Positions 34,266 through 43,410 of a stretch of DNA of 58,255 nucleotides are shown in pieces. Each line of letters begins with the position of its first letter. The stretch's first letter is position 1. The DNA lies in contig JBOFGK010000056.1 in assembly GCA_051649085.1 (NCBI GenBank), forward strand, positions 1 to 58,255, written 5' to 3'. Below the pieces are notes generated by a model. The model searched no databases. It saw only the letters and a list, made by a program, of their open reading frames with translations, and was not told the origin of the DNA. The DNA comes from JBOFGK01 sp051649085 (GTDB lineage Bacteria > Bacillota_I > Bacilli_A > UBA3375). The position numbers were made by a program, and so were the translations under genes.

Positions 34266-34763
34266 ATGAGTGTAGCAGCAATTGAAATTAAAAAACAACA
34301 AGTTGAAGAAATTAAAACTAAAATTGAAAATTCAGCGGCTACAGTTGTATTCCAATACTCAGGTTTAACAGTAGCGGAAATGACTGAACTTAGAAATAAG
34401 TTACGTGAAGAAAATGTTGAAATTAAAGTACTTAAGAACAACATTGCTTCAAAAGCGTTCGCAGCTTGTAATTTTGAAGGATTAGAAGACGAATTCAAAG
34501 GACCAACAGCTGTAGCATTTTCAAAAGATGATGTTACTGCAGCAGCAAGAATTTTACATACATTCGGTAAAAAGCATAAAGCATTAGTTTTAAAAGCTGG
34601 AACGTATGATAAAGAAGTTGCATCTCTTGAACAAGTTAAAGAACTTGCGACATTACCAAACAAAGATGGTATGTTATCTATGTTACTTTCTGTGCTTGAA
34701 GCACCTATTAGAGGTCTTGCACAAGTTACTAACCAAGTAGCTGAACAAAAAGAAAACAACTAA
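34266..34763 (+). CDS. rplJ: 50S ribosomal protein L10
   Basis: A 165-residue L10. The family core is evident (KTKIENSAATVVFQYSGLTVAEMTELRNKLR cut here to its first part, KTKIENSAATVVFQYSGL; then VLKNNIASKAFAA and GPTAVAFSKDD). It anchors L7/L12 dimers to the ribosomal stalk and represses its own leader. GAGAGGAGG precedes the ATG. It is followed by rplL after 41 bases and is not adjacent to rplK-rplA, which lie about 9 kb downstream. Confidence 0.97.
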   Translation: MSVAAIEIKKQQVEEIKTKIENSAATVVFQYSGLTVAEMTELRNKLREENVEIKVLKNNIASKAFAACNFEGLEDEFKGPTAVAFSKDDVTAAARILHTFGKKHKALVLKAGTYDKEVASLEQVKELATLPNKDGMLSMLLSVLEAPIRGLAQVTNQVAEQKENN

Positions 34764-34804
34764 TCATTTGCAACAAAAAAAATAAAATTAAATAAGGAGT
34801 TAAA

Positions 34805-35173
34805 ATGGCAATCGATAAAGCACAATTTATTGAAGAATTAAAAGCAATGTCAGTTTTAGAATTAAACGAATTAGTAAAAGCAATTGAAGAAGAATTTGGT
34901 GTAAGTGCAGCAGCACCAGTAGCAGTAGCAGCAGTAGCAGAAGGTGGAGAAGAAGCAGCAGCAGCAACTAAATCAGTTAAGCTTGTTGACGCTGGTTCAT
35001 CAAAAATGGCAGTAATTAAAGCAATCCGTGCAGCAAACGCTGAATTAGGATTAAAAGAAGCAAAAGCAATCGCTGATGAAGGTGGTTTAGTACGTGAGAA
35101 CTTACCAGCAAACGAAGCTGAAGAATTAAAAGCAGCTTTAGAAGAAGCAGGAGCAAAAGTAGAATTAGTTTAA
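34805..35173 (+). CDS. rplL: 50S ribosomal protein L7/L12
   Basis: A 122-residue L7/L12. It has the N-terminal dimerisation helices (MSVLELNELVKAIEEEFG), an Ala/Val/Glu-rich hinge, and the C-terminal factor-binding domain (KMAVIKAIRAANAELGLKEA). TAAGGAGTT precedes the ATG. It is cotranscribed with rplJ and followed by a terminator. Confidence 0.98.
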   Translation: MAIDKAQFIEELKAMSVLELNELVKAIEEEFGVSAAAPVAVAAVAEGGEEAAAATKSVKLVDAGSSKMAVIKAIRAANAELGLKEAKAIADEGGLVRENLPANEAEELKAALEEAGAKVELV

Positions 35174-35185
35174 TTTTACATAATC

Positions 35186-35226
35186 AAAAAACTACATGTT
35201 TCCAAAATGGAGATATGTAGTTTTTT
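35186..35226 (+). terminator. Terminator of rplJ-rplL
   Basis: ACTACAT (35191-35197) pairs with ATGTAGT (35215-35221), extended by A/T runs, with an inner TCC/GGA helix, then TTTTTT. Confidence 0.82.
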
Positions 35227-35299
35227 AATAATATTTAGCTTTAATTAACTGATGTTTATATATTTTATAATAAGCAACTGTAAAATCTTGTTAATAAAT

Positions 35300-35327
35300 A
35301 AAAAAAGGTTTTAAATGGCCTTTTTTT
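35300..35327 (+). terminator. Second, A/T-tract hairpin before pfkA
   Basis: A run and GG (35300-35308) pairs with CC and a T run (35319-35327) around the loop TTTTAAATGG. It may act as a back-up terminator; it reads similarly on both strands. Confidence 0.45.
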
Positions 35328-35441
35328 CAAAGAAATGACATAAGTTGAACTAAAAATTGTCTTTTTTATAAAAAATAAAAAAAAAGCAAACAACAAGCCT
35401 TTTTTTTGATAAAATTATAAGTGAGTAGAAAAGGAGGATTC

Positions 35442-36410
35442 ATGATAAAAAGAATTGGTGTTTTGACTAGTGGAGGAGATGCTCCCGGGATGAACAGTGC
35501 AGTTCGTTCAGTTGTTAGAATGGCAAATGCGAATGGAATTGAATGTTTTGGAATATATGATGGTTATTATGGATTATACCACGATAAAATTGAATTACTG
35601 ACATCACATTCAGTTGCTGATAAAATCAATCGTGGAGGAACTTTTTTAGGTTCGGCTCGCTTTCCTGAATTTGCTGATGAAGAAATTCGAAAAGAAGCAA
35701 TTAAAAACTTAGATAAACATGGAATCGAAGCACTTGTTGTTGTTGGTGGAGATGGATCCTTTATGGGTGCATTAAGATTAACTGAAATGGGATATCCATG
35801 TATTGGAATTCCAGGAACAATTGATAACGATACACCAAGTACTGATTTTACAATTGGTTTTGATACAGCACTCAATACAATTGTTGAAAATGTTGATAAA
35901 CTAAGAGATACATCAAATTCGCACCAAAGATGTTCAGTAGTTGAAGTTATGGGTAGAAATGCTGGTGACTTAGCATTATGGGCTGGAGTCGCAACAGGAG
36001 CTGAGTTTTCACTTGTCCCTGAAGTTGAATTTGATTTAGATGCAGTAATTGAAAAACTAAAAGATGATAAAAAACGTGGAAAACGCCACTTTATAATTAT
36101 GGTAGCAGAAGGTTTGAAAATCACTGAAGAAATTACTAAAAGAATTCAAGCCGAAACTGGAATTGAAGCTAGAGCAACAATTTTAGGACACATCCAACGT
36201 GGTGGAAGTCCAACAGCAATTGACCGTGTATTAGCTGCAAGAATGGGAACATATGCAGTTGAATTGTTGATTGCAGGTAAAAAAGGGAGATGTGTTGGAA
36301 TTGTTGATAATCATCTAGTGGATAAAGACATTATAAGTGCATTAGAAGAAGAACATACAGTTGATGAGACATTATATAAAATGGCAAACAGATATTTAAA
36401 TATCGTTTAG
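35442..36410 (+). CDS. pfkA: 6-phosphofructokinase
   Basis: A 322-residue ATP-dependent phosphofructokinase. Motifs are IGVLTSGGDAPGMNS (ATP site), VVVGGDGSFMGA, IGIPGTIDNDTPSTDFTIGF with the catalytic Asp, and RHFIIMVAEG. The start ATG 35442 follows AAGGAGG. It is the key regulated step of glycolysis. Twelve bases separate it from pyk, forming the common pfkA-pyk operon of Gram-positive bacteria. Confidence 0.97.
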   Translation: MIKRIGVLTSGGDAPGMNSAVRSVVRMANANGIECFGIYDGYYGLYHDKIELLTSHSVADKINRGGTFLGSARFPEFADEEIRKEAIKNLDKHGIEALVVVGGDGSFMGALRLTEMGYPCIGIPGTIDNDTPSTDFTIGFDTALNTIVENVDKLRDTSNSHQRCSVVEVMGRNAGDLALWAGVATGAEFSLVPEVEFDLDAVIEKLKDDKKRGKRHFIIMVAEGLKITEEITKRIQAETGIEARATILGHIQRGGSPTAIDRVLAARMGTYAVELLIAGKKGRCVGIVDNHLVDKDIISALEEEHTVDETLYKMANRYLNIV

Positions 36411-36421
36411 GAGAGGAAATC

Positions 36422-37843
36422 ATGGATAAGAAAACAAAAATTATTGCAACAATTGGACCAGTATCAAGTGACCGTGAAACATTAACTAAAATGGTAAAAG
36501 CAGGATTAAACGTAATTCGTTTAAATATGTCTCATGGAGATTATGCAGAACAACAAGAAAGAATTGATATGATTCGTGAAATTTCTAAAGAACTTAATGT
36601 TGTAAATGGAATTTTACTTGATACTAAAGGACCAGAAGTACGTACAGGTTTATTTGAAACTGATCACGTAATGTTAGAAGTTGGAAAAAAAGTGATTATT
36701 ACAATGGATGATGTTGTTGGAACAGTTGATAAATTTACAGTTTCATATAAAGGTCTTGCTAGCGATGTAAAAGTTGGAGATGTTATTTTACTAGATGATG
36801 GATATGTAGCAGTTGAAGTCTTAGAAATTAACGGAACTGACATTGTTTGTGAAGTTTTAAATTCAGGGAAAATGAAAGATCGTCGTGGTGTTAACGTACC
36901 AGGTGTTAGTTTGAATTTTGAATTTCTTTCAGAAAAAGATAAAAATGATGTAATTTTTGCATGTGAACAAAATTTAGATTATATTGCAGCATCATTCGTA
37001 AGAACAGCTGCAGATGTTGAAGAAATTCGTGATGTTATTCGTGCTCAAGGAAATGACAATGTTCAAATTCTTTCAAAAATTGAAAATCAAGAATCAGTAG
37101 AAAATATTGATGAAATTATTGAAGCAAGTGATGGAATTATGGTTGCACGTGGAGATCTTGGTGTTGAAGTACCAGCTGAAGATGTTCCAGTGATTCAAAA
37201 AATGATTATTGAAAAATGTAATGCACTTGGAAAAATTGTTATTACTGCAACACAAATGCTTGAATCAATGCAAGATCACCCAAGACCAACACGTGCGGAA
37301 GTTTCGGATGTATTCAATGCGGTTATGGATGGAACTGATTCTGTAATGTTATCAGGTGAGTCTGCTGCAGGTAAATACCCAGTTGAATCAGTTGAAACAC
37401 AAGGAACAATTGCTGCTCGTGCTGAAACAGTATTCCCATATGAAGAATACTTAGCAAGACAACTTAAAAATGTTGATCCAACAATTACAGACTTAGTTGC
37501 TTACTCTGTAGTTTCGACTGCAAATGTAATTGATGAAATCAAATTAATTATTGCACTTACATCATCTGGAACAACTGCTCGTGAAATTTCACGTTTAAAA
37601 CCAAAATGTCCAATTTTAGCAGTTTCTTCATCACCAGAAGCGTTAAGAGGACTAGTGTTAAATTACGCAGTAATTCCAGCACTTGTATCTGATAATGCAG
37701 ATTCAAATGTTGTAATTGAAGAAGCGATTCAAATTGCTATCGATAAAGGACTTGTTGAGGTTGGAGATGAAGTTGTAGTTTCAGCTGGAAGTCAAAACCG
37801 TAAAGGTAAAACAAACTTAATGAGAATTACAGAAGTAAAATAA
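36422..37843 (+). CDS. pyk: Pyruvate kinase
   Basis: A 473-residue pyruvate kinase converting phosphoenolpyruvate and ADP to pyruvate and ATP. Motifs are KIIATIGPVSSD, IRLNMSHGDYAEQ, LLDTKGPEVRTG, LSKIENQESVENIDEI with the catalytic Lys, MVARGDLGVEVP, and VMLSGESAAGKYPVE. The protein stops after the allosteric C domain and lacks the extra PEP-utiliser-like C-terminal domain found in Bacillus. GGAGAGGAAAT precedes the ATG. Confidence 0.97.
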   Translation: MDKKTKIIATIGPVSSDRETLTKMVKAGLNVIRLNMSHGDYAEQQERIDMIREISKELNVVNGILLDTKGPEVRTGLFETDHVMLEVGKKVIITMDDVVGTVDKFTVSYKGLASDVKVGDVILLDDGYVAVEVLEINGTDIVCEVLNSGKMKDRRGVNVPGVSLNFEFLSEKDKNDVIFACEQNLDYIAASFVRTAADVEEIRDVIRAQGNDNVQILSKIENQESVENIDEIIEASDGIMVARGDLGVEVPAEDVPVIQKMIIEKCNALGKIVITATQMLESMQDHPRPTRAEVSDVFNAVMDGTDSVMLSGESAAGKYPVESVETQGTIAARAETVFPYEEYLARQLKNVDPTITDLVAYSVVSTANVIDEIKLIIALTSSGTTAREISRLKPKCPILAVSSSPEALRGLVLNYAVIPALVSDNADSNVVIEEAIQIAIDKGLVEVGDEVVVSAGSQNRKGKTNLMRITEVK

Positions 37844-37963
37844 TCCGAATGTTTAAAAGTTATAACTAGCATATTAAACTCTTATTATAGTGTTAATCTA
37901 TTGATAAAATATTATACAATATAAACTGTATTTAAAATTTACAAAAAATAAAAAATAAAAGTA

Positions 37964-37995
37964 AAATTAGTATTGCTTTCTAGCAATACTAATTT
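37964..37995 (+). promoter_or_regulatory. Perfect 13-bp hairpin directly before the upp ribosome binding site
   Basis: AAATTAGTATTGC (37964-37976), six-base loop TTTCTA, GCAATACTAATTT (37983-37995). Only three bases separate it from the AGGAG of upp. The following bases ATTAGG are not a T run, so termination is unlikely. It may influence upp translation or protect the mRNA end. Confidence 0.5.
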
Positions 37996-38007
37996 ATTAG
38001 GAGAAAT

Positions 38008-38634
38008 TTGTCTTTATATGTTTTTGATCACCCTGTTATTAAACATAAAGTTTCAATCCTAAGAGATGAAACTACAGAAACACAATTATTTAGAACAACT
38101 GCTCGTGAAATAAGCATGTTAATGTTCTATGAGATTACGCGTGATTTTACTTTAGAAAAAGTTAAAATAAATACCCCAATTTGTGAAATGGAAGCAGATT
38201 TTTTATCAGGTCTTAAACCAGTAATCGTACCAATTTTACGAGCGGGACTTGGTATGGTTGATGGGATGCTTGAAGTTTTACCAACGGCAAAAGTTGGACA
38301 TATTGGAATGTATCGTGATGAAGAAACACTAGAAGCTGTTGAATATTTCGCAAAATTTCCCAATAAACTTGATGAACGTCAATTAATTATTGTTGATCCA
38401 ATGCTTGCAACAGGTGCAACTGCAGTTGCAGCCATTGACCTAATTAAGAAAAGAGGCGCAAAAAACATTAAATTTGCATGTTTAGTTGCTTGTCCTGAAG
38501 GGGTAGAAGTTTTGAAAAAAGCTCACCCTGAAATAGATGTATACGTTGCAGCACTTGATTCACACTTAAATGAAGCAAGTTACATTGTACCTGGATTAGG
38601 AGATGCTGGAGATCGATTATTCGGTACAAAATAA
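38008..38634 (+). CDS. upp: Uracil phosphoribosyltransferase
   Basis: A 208-residue uracil phosphoribosyltransferase that makes UMP from uracil and PRPP. Motifs are VFDHPVIKHKVSILRD at the N-terminus, VPILRAGLGMVDGML, the PRPP loop VDPMLATGATAVAAI, and YIVPGLGDAGDRLFGT at the end. The start codon is TTG at 38008, four bases after AGGAG; no ATG fits the family N-terminus. With uraA downstream it forms a uracil salvage group, interrupted by an unrelated-looking gene. Confidence 0.96.
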   Translation: MSLYVFDHPVIKHKVSILRDETTETQLFRTTAREISMLMFYEITRDFTLEKVKINTPICEMEADFLSGLKPVIVPILRAGLGMVDGMLEVLPTAKVGHIGMYRDEETLEAVEYFAKFPNKLDERQLIIVDPMLATGATAVAAIDLIKKRGAKNIKFACLVACPEGVEVLKKAHPEIDVYVAALDSHLNEASYIVPGLGDAGDRLFGTK

Positions 38635-38652
38635 TGAAGTTGGAGAATTAAA

Positions 38653-39450
38653 ATGAAAATAGCAATCCCGGAAAATTTACTTAAATATGAAGAATTAGCC
38701 AAAAAAAAAAGTTCAGAATTACTGAATTCAGTTGATTTAGTGACAATGTTACTTGGGCGTACAAAAACAACAGATGTGAACAAAGAGTTACATCTTATGT
38801 ACAATCCTCATATGAGTCCAGTTACGATTAATATTAATTCATTTGTTAGCTCAAAAGATATTTATCAATTGTATCCACTTCAATTCGTAGTAGAACCAAA
38901 GTCATTTCAACTTTTTATGGTATTTTGTACAAAGGAATATCCTTTGGAGATAAGTCAAAATGCACTTAATTTTGCAGTTGTCTCGAAAATTGAGCAAAAA
39001 TTAATTGACTTACAAAAAAAATATAATGTTGAGACTGATAAAATTGAACGATTTATTCCTGAACCATTAGAGCAAATTAGTTCACAAAATATAGATACTT
39101 CAAAAACAATTCTTTTGAATCAAGAACAAGCAAAAAGTATCGAAGAAAAAAAAGATTTTGTTAAATTAAACTCTAAAAATCAACAAAATGTTCAAATGGA
39201 AATCATTGAATTTAAAGAAAAAAATGAAAATATCTTGATTTCAATTTCCTTTACAAATAAAACAGAAACAAATTATGTTTTATCTAAATTAAAGCTTAAA
39301 ATGGCAGATGGGAATTTAACAAAAATATTATTAATTGAACAAACTGTTGATGTAAAACAAAACTCTTATAAATCAATCACATTTGAAGTACCAAGAAGTG
39401 AATTAGATGGATTGGATTTAGGGAAGCTGTTTATAAAAATAGTCTATTAG
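38653..39450 (+). CDS. Hypothetical protein between upp and uraA
   Basis: A 265-residue soluble-looking protein with no signal peptide or membrane segment. The N-terminal 110 residues contain SPVTININSFVSSKDIY and YPLQFVVEPKSFQLFMVF. A Lys/Gln/Glu-rich helical middle (about 115-180) joins to a beta-rich C-terminal domain (ENILISISFTNKTETNYVL). The C-terminal domain faintly recalls the SLAP domain of Bacillus surface-associated proteins, but this is a weak resemblance. TTGGAG precedes the ATG 18 bases after upp, so the gene may be cotranscribed. A terminator follows. I cannot assign a function. Confidence 0.6.
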   Translation: MKIAIPENLLKYEELAKKKSSELLNSVDLVTMLLGRTKTTDVNKELHLMYNPHMSPVTININSFVSSKDIYQLYPLQFVVEPKSFQLFMVFCTKEYPLEISQNALNFAVVSKIEQKLIDLQKKYNVETDKIERFIPEPLEQISSQNIDTSKTILLNQEQAKSIEEKKDFVKLNSKNQQNVQMEIIEFKEKNENILISISFTNKTETNYVLSKLKLKMADGNLTKILLIEQTVDVKQNSYKSITFEVPRSELDGLDLGKLFIKIVY

Positions 39451-39476
39451 TGTGTATTAATTTAAAAATTATTAAC

Positions 39477-39514
39477 AAGCTATTGCAAATGCTTTTTAGT
39501 GCAGTAGCTTTTTT
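39477..39514 (+). terminator. Terminator after the upp group
   Basis: AAGCTATTGC (39477-39486) pairs with GCAGTAGCTT (39501-39510), one G-U, then TTTT. Confidence 0.78.
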
Positions 39515-39554
39515 AGTGAGTAAATCAAAAATATATTATTAAGAAAGTAGGAAC

Positions 39555-40874
39555 ATGAAATTTAAATATGATGTAGAAGAAAAACCAAAAACAAGATGGG
39601 AATTTTTTGTCTTAAGCTTACAGCATGTCTTTGCAATGTTCGGTTCAACAATTCTTGTACCGACATTAATTGGAATTGATGTCGGAGTTGCAATTTTTTG
39701 TGCAGGACTTGGAACGATAATCTATTCAATTTGTACAAAAGCAAAAGTTCCTGTTTTCATTGGATCATCATTTGCGTATATACCAATCTCAACTGTTGCC
39801 TTTCAAGAACAAGGTGTAAGTGGAGTTAGCTTTATTGTTATATCGGTCGGAATTATCTACATATTAATATCGCTAATTACTCGAGGAATTGGGACGAAAT
39901 GGATTGATTATATATTACCACCAGTAGTAATGGGACCATTGATCATTGTAATTGGGCTTTCACTTGCTCCAACTGCTTTACAGTATGCAGGAATTGTTGC
40001 ACCAGTGGATGGTGCAGCCTTTGATTATAAAGCAGTTTTTGTCTCATTTGTGACACTTGGAACTGCGTTGTTTGCTTTAGAAAAAGGAAATAACTTTTTA
40101 AAGTCAATTCCGATTTTATTGGCGATTTTTGTTGGTTATGTAACTTCAATTTTTTTAGGAATGGTTGATTTTAGTCAGTTTGAAAATTTAACATTTTTCT
40201 CCTTACCTAATTTTAGTTTTGGACCACTTCAAAAAGAATTTCAGTTTGATTCGGCTTTATTGTTAGCGGTAATGCCATTAATTATAGTAACGATTTCTGA
40301 ACATATTGGTGATCATTCAGTTTCATCATCAATTACTGGAAGAAAATTTTTAAAAGATCCCGGTTTAAAATCAACACTCCTTGGAGATGGTTTAGCAACT
40401 TTTTGTGCTGGTTTCTTAGGAGGACCTGTTAATACAACTTATGCTGAAAACACTGGAGTAATTATTTTAACGCGTGTTGCTTCTGTTGCGGTAATTCGTG
40501 GGGCTGCTCTAATTGCAATGATAATTTCCTTTTTCTCACCACTTGTAGTGTTCATCAATTCAATTCCAAAACCGGTTATGGGAGGAATCTCAATGATTTT
40601 ATTTGGACTTATTGCTCAAAATGGAATTAGAATTATGATCGAATCAAAAATAAAATTCAATTATACAAGAAATATGATTATCGTTGCAGTGATTTTAGTA
40701 ATCGGTCTTGGTGGTGGTTACTTTGCTTTTTCAATTGGAAGTGTTGAATTTGTTCTTACAGGAATGAGTTTAGCAGCAGCAGTTGGAATCTTAGTACACT
40801 TAATTTTACCTGATAAACACTATTCACTTGAAGATGTAGAAGAAATAATACCAATTCAAGAAGAACAAGAATAA
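39555..40874 (+). CDS. uraA: Uracil permease
   Basis: A 439-residue nucleobase:cation symporter of the NCS2 family, with about twelve to fourteen membrane segments. Family motifs are FVLSLQHVFAMFGSTILVP at the N-terminus, ISEHIGDHSVSSSITGR, GDGLATFCAGFLGGPVNTTYAENTG cut here to its substrate part GGPVNTTYAENTG, and MILFGLIAQNG. It imports uracil for the Upp enzyme encoded upstream. No PyrR-type attenuator is evident before it. Confidence 0.93.
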   Translation: MKFKYDVEEKPKTRWEFFVLSLQHVFAMFGSTILVPTLIGIDVGVAIFCAGLGTIIYSICTKAKVPVFIGSSFAYIPISTVAFQEQGVSGVSFIVISVGIIYILISLITRGIGTKWIDYILPPVVMGPLIIVIGLSLAPTALQYAGIVAPVDGAAFDYKAVFVSFVTLGTALFALEKGNNFLKSIPILLAIFVGYVTSIFLGMVDFSQFENLTFFSLPNFSFGPLQKEFQFDSALLLAVMPLIIVTISEHIGDHSVSSSITGRKFLKDPGLKSTLLGDGLATFCAGFLGGPVNTTYAENTGVIILTRVASVAVIRGAALIAMIISFFSPLVVFINSIPKPVMGGISMILFGLIAQNGIRIMIESKIKFNYTRNMIIVAVILVIGLGGGYFAFSIGSVEFVLTGMSLAAAVGILVHLILPDKHYSLEDVEEIIPIQEEQE

Positions 40875-40880
40875 CGTATA

Positions 40881-40919
40881 AAAAAACTAGTCAGCGATTT
40901 TTGCTAAGACTAGTTTTTT
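40881..40919. terminator. Bidirectional terminator between uraA and the Mga-like gene
   Basis: AAAAAACTAGTC (40881-40892) pairs with GACTAGTTTTTT (40908-40919), loop of 15 bases. It is flanked by A and T runs, so it can serve both convergent genes. Confidence 0.85.
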
Positions 40920-40931
40920 AAATTGTACAAG

Positions 40932-42425
40932 TTATTTCATTTGTTCGATAATTTCAATTAAATCTAAATAATTGTTACATGAGCTATGACAAGGTGCTGC
41001 AAATCGATCTCCTAAGTATCCAAAGCAAATAATGTTTTTGTCAATAAAGAATTCGCGATTTGTGAGATAATGGATATCACCAACAAGAATCCACGTTACG
41101 TTTGGAAAATTACGTTTCAATATGAATAAAGCTGTATGGATCGAAGAGGGTGCAAAAGAATGAACAAGATAAACGGTTAGTTTTTTTTTGTTCAAAACAG
41201 TAATACCAGAAACAAGCAATTGATGATTAACTGTAAATATATCGTCGTCTTGATGATATGTTATAATCGTGTCATTTGCACTCTTTTGAATAAAGGTCTT
41301 ATGGGTAGAAGCAGGATTTAAATAGATATTGTAAAGTAAGATACGCATTGGATTAGTCAAGTGGGTATTTTTCGTAAAATCATCAGAAATTAGCTCGATT
41401 CTAAGTGGTGTAGTTGCTCCTAACTGCCAAAGCCAGTTACATAAAAAGGGTTTAGCAATTCGTTTGTAAGTATGTTCAAGCATTCCTTTGGGAATTGGTA
41501 CAGAAGCAAGTAGGTGTCTATATAAAGAAAAACATGTTTCTGAAATGCAAGAACTTCCAAATGCTTCGTAGAGTGTAGGTACTTGAACTATCAATGGTCG
41601 TAAATAATTAACTCTATTTGCAAAAAGTTCAACCGAGTTGCTAATATCAACGCTTTTTGTAGTCAAATATTCATGATCAAGAATGACAATAGAAACAATT
41701 ATACTTTGCTCTAAAAAATTCGGGATTTTGCACTCAAAATATTCAGTTGTAAAATTGATTAATTTAACGTCAGAACAAGACGTAATATTATGAGTAATGA
41801 CTTCTAAAAGGATATAAAAGTAAATTTTGTAATAGAAAACACCAGTAATTGTATTTTGCTCAAAGTCTTTGAAAAAAATTGAGGTCAACTCCTTGGCAAC
41901 AGTTTTATAGATTACAAATAGGGATTCATCTTTCAAATTCCAAGTATGTGGGTTATTATAAATTAAATTTAATTCAATTAAGTCAGCAAAAGTTATAATT
42001 GTAGAAATCTGTAAAAGAATATACTTTTTTTGAATGTCATCGTAATTTCGGATAAGTCTAAGTGCTTCAAATCCAAGATTTTGAAGTCGACGATCAATTG
42101 AATCAATACTATATTCTGGGATAAAGTTTGCTGGGTTAACATTTTGAAGTGAGCTAAAGACAATATTTACAGCTTTTGCAAAAACTTTTGATGAAACGAA
42201 GTCAGGGACAATTGCTGGTAAAGATTCGATTTTAAACTGTGGAACACATTGATAACCTTGGTTTGAAGAAATAATAACATATTCAGATTGAAAATTATTA
42301 AATTTTTTTACAACAGCTCTAATTTCGGCCTCGCTTACTCCATAAAGTTTCTTAATTTGATTTTTCGTAATAATATGGCTTTTCAAAATTCCGTATAGCA
42401 CTTGATTTTGAGCATGTTTGTACAT
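40932..42425 (-). CDS. Mga/AtxA-like transcriptional regulator (tentative)
   Basis: A 497-residue protein with an N-terminal helix-turn-helix (TKNQIKKLYGVSEAEIRAVV). The long helical middle is followed by a C-terminal alpha/beta part (LTVYLVHSFAPSSIHTALF, FPNVTWILVGDIHYL) like the EIIB-type end of Mga/AtxA regulators. I see no clear phospho-His PRD motifs. AAAGGAG precedes the ATG. A promoter with TATAAT at 42483-42488 and an extended TGC lies about 60 bases upstream. Its neighbours are uraA (convergent) and a long gene-free stretch, so its target is unknown; surface proteins are the usual targets in this class. Confidence 0.5.
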   Translation of the reverse strand: MYKHAQNQVLYGILKSHIITKNQIKKLYGVSEAEIRAVVKKFNNFQSEYVIISSNQGYQCVPQFKIESLPAIVPDFVSSKVFAKAVNIVFSSLQNVNPANFIPEYSIDSIDRRLQNLGFEALRLIRNYDDIQKKYILLQISTIITFADLIELNLIYNNPHTWNLKDESLFVIYKTVAKELTSIFFKDFEQNTITGVFYYKIYFYILLEVITHNITSCSDVKLINFTTEYFECKIPNFLEQSIIVSIVILDHEYLTTKSVDISNSVELFANRVNYLRPLIVQVPTLYEAFGSSCISETCFSLYRHLLASVPIPKGMLEHTYKRIAKPFLCNWLWQLGATTPLRIELISDDFTKNTHLTNPMRILLYNIYLNPASTHKTFIQKSANDTIITYHQDDDIFTVNHQLLVSGITVLNKKKLTVYLVHSFAPSSIHTALFILKRNFPNVTWILVGDIHYLTNREFFIDKNIICFGYLGDRFAAPCHSSCNNYLDLIEIIEQMK

Positions 42426-42482
42426 AAAAACTCCTTTTGATATTATTTTCTCTATTTAAGCTTTTGTGAAAATAGTAAATAT

Positions 42483-42488
42483 ATTATA
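42483..42488 (-). promoter_or_regulatory. Extended -10 promoter of the Mga-like gene
   Basis: On the minus strand TGC-TATAAT, about 60 bases before the start codon; the -35 is not clear. Confidence 0.45.
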
Positions 42489-43151
42489 GCATATTTTAGA
42501 GTAACAGGCTATGGGGTTAGAAAGAATCACCACTGTTTACTTTACGATTACTACACTTCTCTATATTAGCGTTCTAGACGTATTGATTAGCAGTTTAGAT
42601 TGTATGTGTAGCTCACTATTTTTTATGCTTAGCTTATTATTTAATTCCTCCCACTCTAAATTTATCTTTTTTTAGCGTAAAAAACTTGCTTAACTTTAAA
42701 AATCAATGGTGGGGGGGTTGAAAAAAAAATATACATTTGTAATTGAACTTGCTATAATAAGTAAGAATAAAAAAATTATTAAGTAGATATTTTTTATGAG
42801 GGGAAAAATTGACAATGAAATGTAAATAAATGAGTTAAAAGACTAGCTAAATTTTAGCTTATAATAAACAGATTCAAAGTATTTAAAATATTAAAGTATT
42901 AAGAGTGTATAAATGTGTGATGTAGCTTAATTCGGGTTAAACTATATAAGATAAAATACAAATTTCATTGGCAAGTAATCTGCGAAGTAAAATTTCGCTT
43001 ATTTTAAGTTCTTTAGGGGGAAGAGATTTGAATTAAGTGTTAACGATTTATGGAAAATTTTTTTATTCAAGTTAATGAAATCCTATATACAATGTTGATA
43101 CAATATGCAACGCAAAAATAATATACAAAAACTATTTTTTAATAACTATAA

Positions 43152-43182
43152 AACTCAAGTCATTGACTTGAGTTACTTTTTT
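43152..43182 (+). terminator. Terminator without an upstream gene
   Basis: AACTCAAGTC (43152-43161), loop ATT, GACTTGAGTT (43165-43174), then AC and a T run. The nearest plus-strand gene upstream is uraA, 2.3 kb away with its own terminator. Confidence 0.75.
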
Positions 43183-43352
43183 GTACTTTAATTTTCAAAA
43201 CTTTTAAAGCTAAAAAGTGTTTGAAAATTAAAGTGAAAACAGGAACTGAAACATTTAAAATAGTGAATTGCTGTAAAAAGATCAAAAAAACGAAAAAAAA
43301 ATGCAGTACTTGGAGTATTATGATATAATATTATGGTGAATTATTGTTCATA

Positions 43353-43381
43353 GTGGTAGATTTTCTCTTTAATCGTACCAC
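43353..43381 (+). promoter_or_regulatory. Hairpin in the rplK-rplA leader, possible autoregulatory site
   Basis: GTGGTA (43353-43358) pairs with TACCAC (43376-43381) around a 17-base loop, 17 bases before the rplK Shine-Dalgarno sequence. L1 represses its own mRNA in many bacteria; I cannot match this hairpin to a known L1 site. A TATAAT at 43324-43329 could be the -10. Confidence 0.35.
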
Positions 43382-43410
43382 AATTGCGAAAATACATAGG
43401 AGGTATTGCA

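Larger units (their letters stand above)
42426..43410. other. Nearly 1 kb without a protein-coding gene
   Basis: No open frame with a binding site of any length. It contains a -10-like TATAAT at 42753-42758, a G7 run (42711-42717), a hairpin AGCTA/TAGCT near 42845-42858, a hairpin GCGAA/TTCGC at 42982-42998, a strong plus-strand terminator (43152-43182) with no gene upstream on that strand, and the rplK leader. The terminator implies that some untranslated RNA is made here. Confidence 0.5.

Noticed and set aside
34250..34759. Minus-strand open frame of 169 codons opposite rplJ
   Set aside because: It lies fully antisense to a certain ribosomal protein gene and has no binding site.
35567..36124. 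Minus-strand open frame of 185 codons inside pfkA
   Set aside because: A shadow of a well-supported gene; codon composition is that of antisense sequence.
42809..42829. Very short frame after GAGGGG near 42800 (about six codons) as a leader peptide
   Set aside because: Too short and with no regulated gene nearby on that strand.
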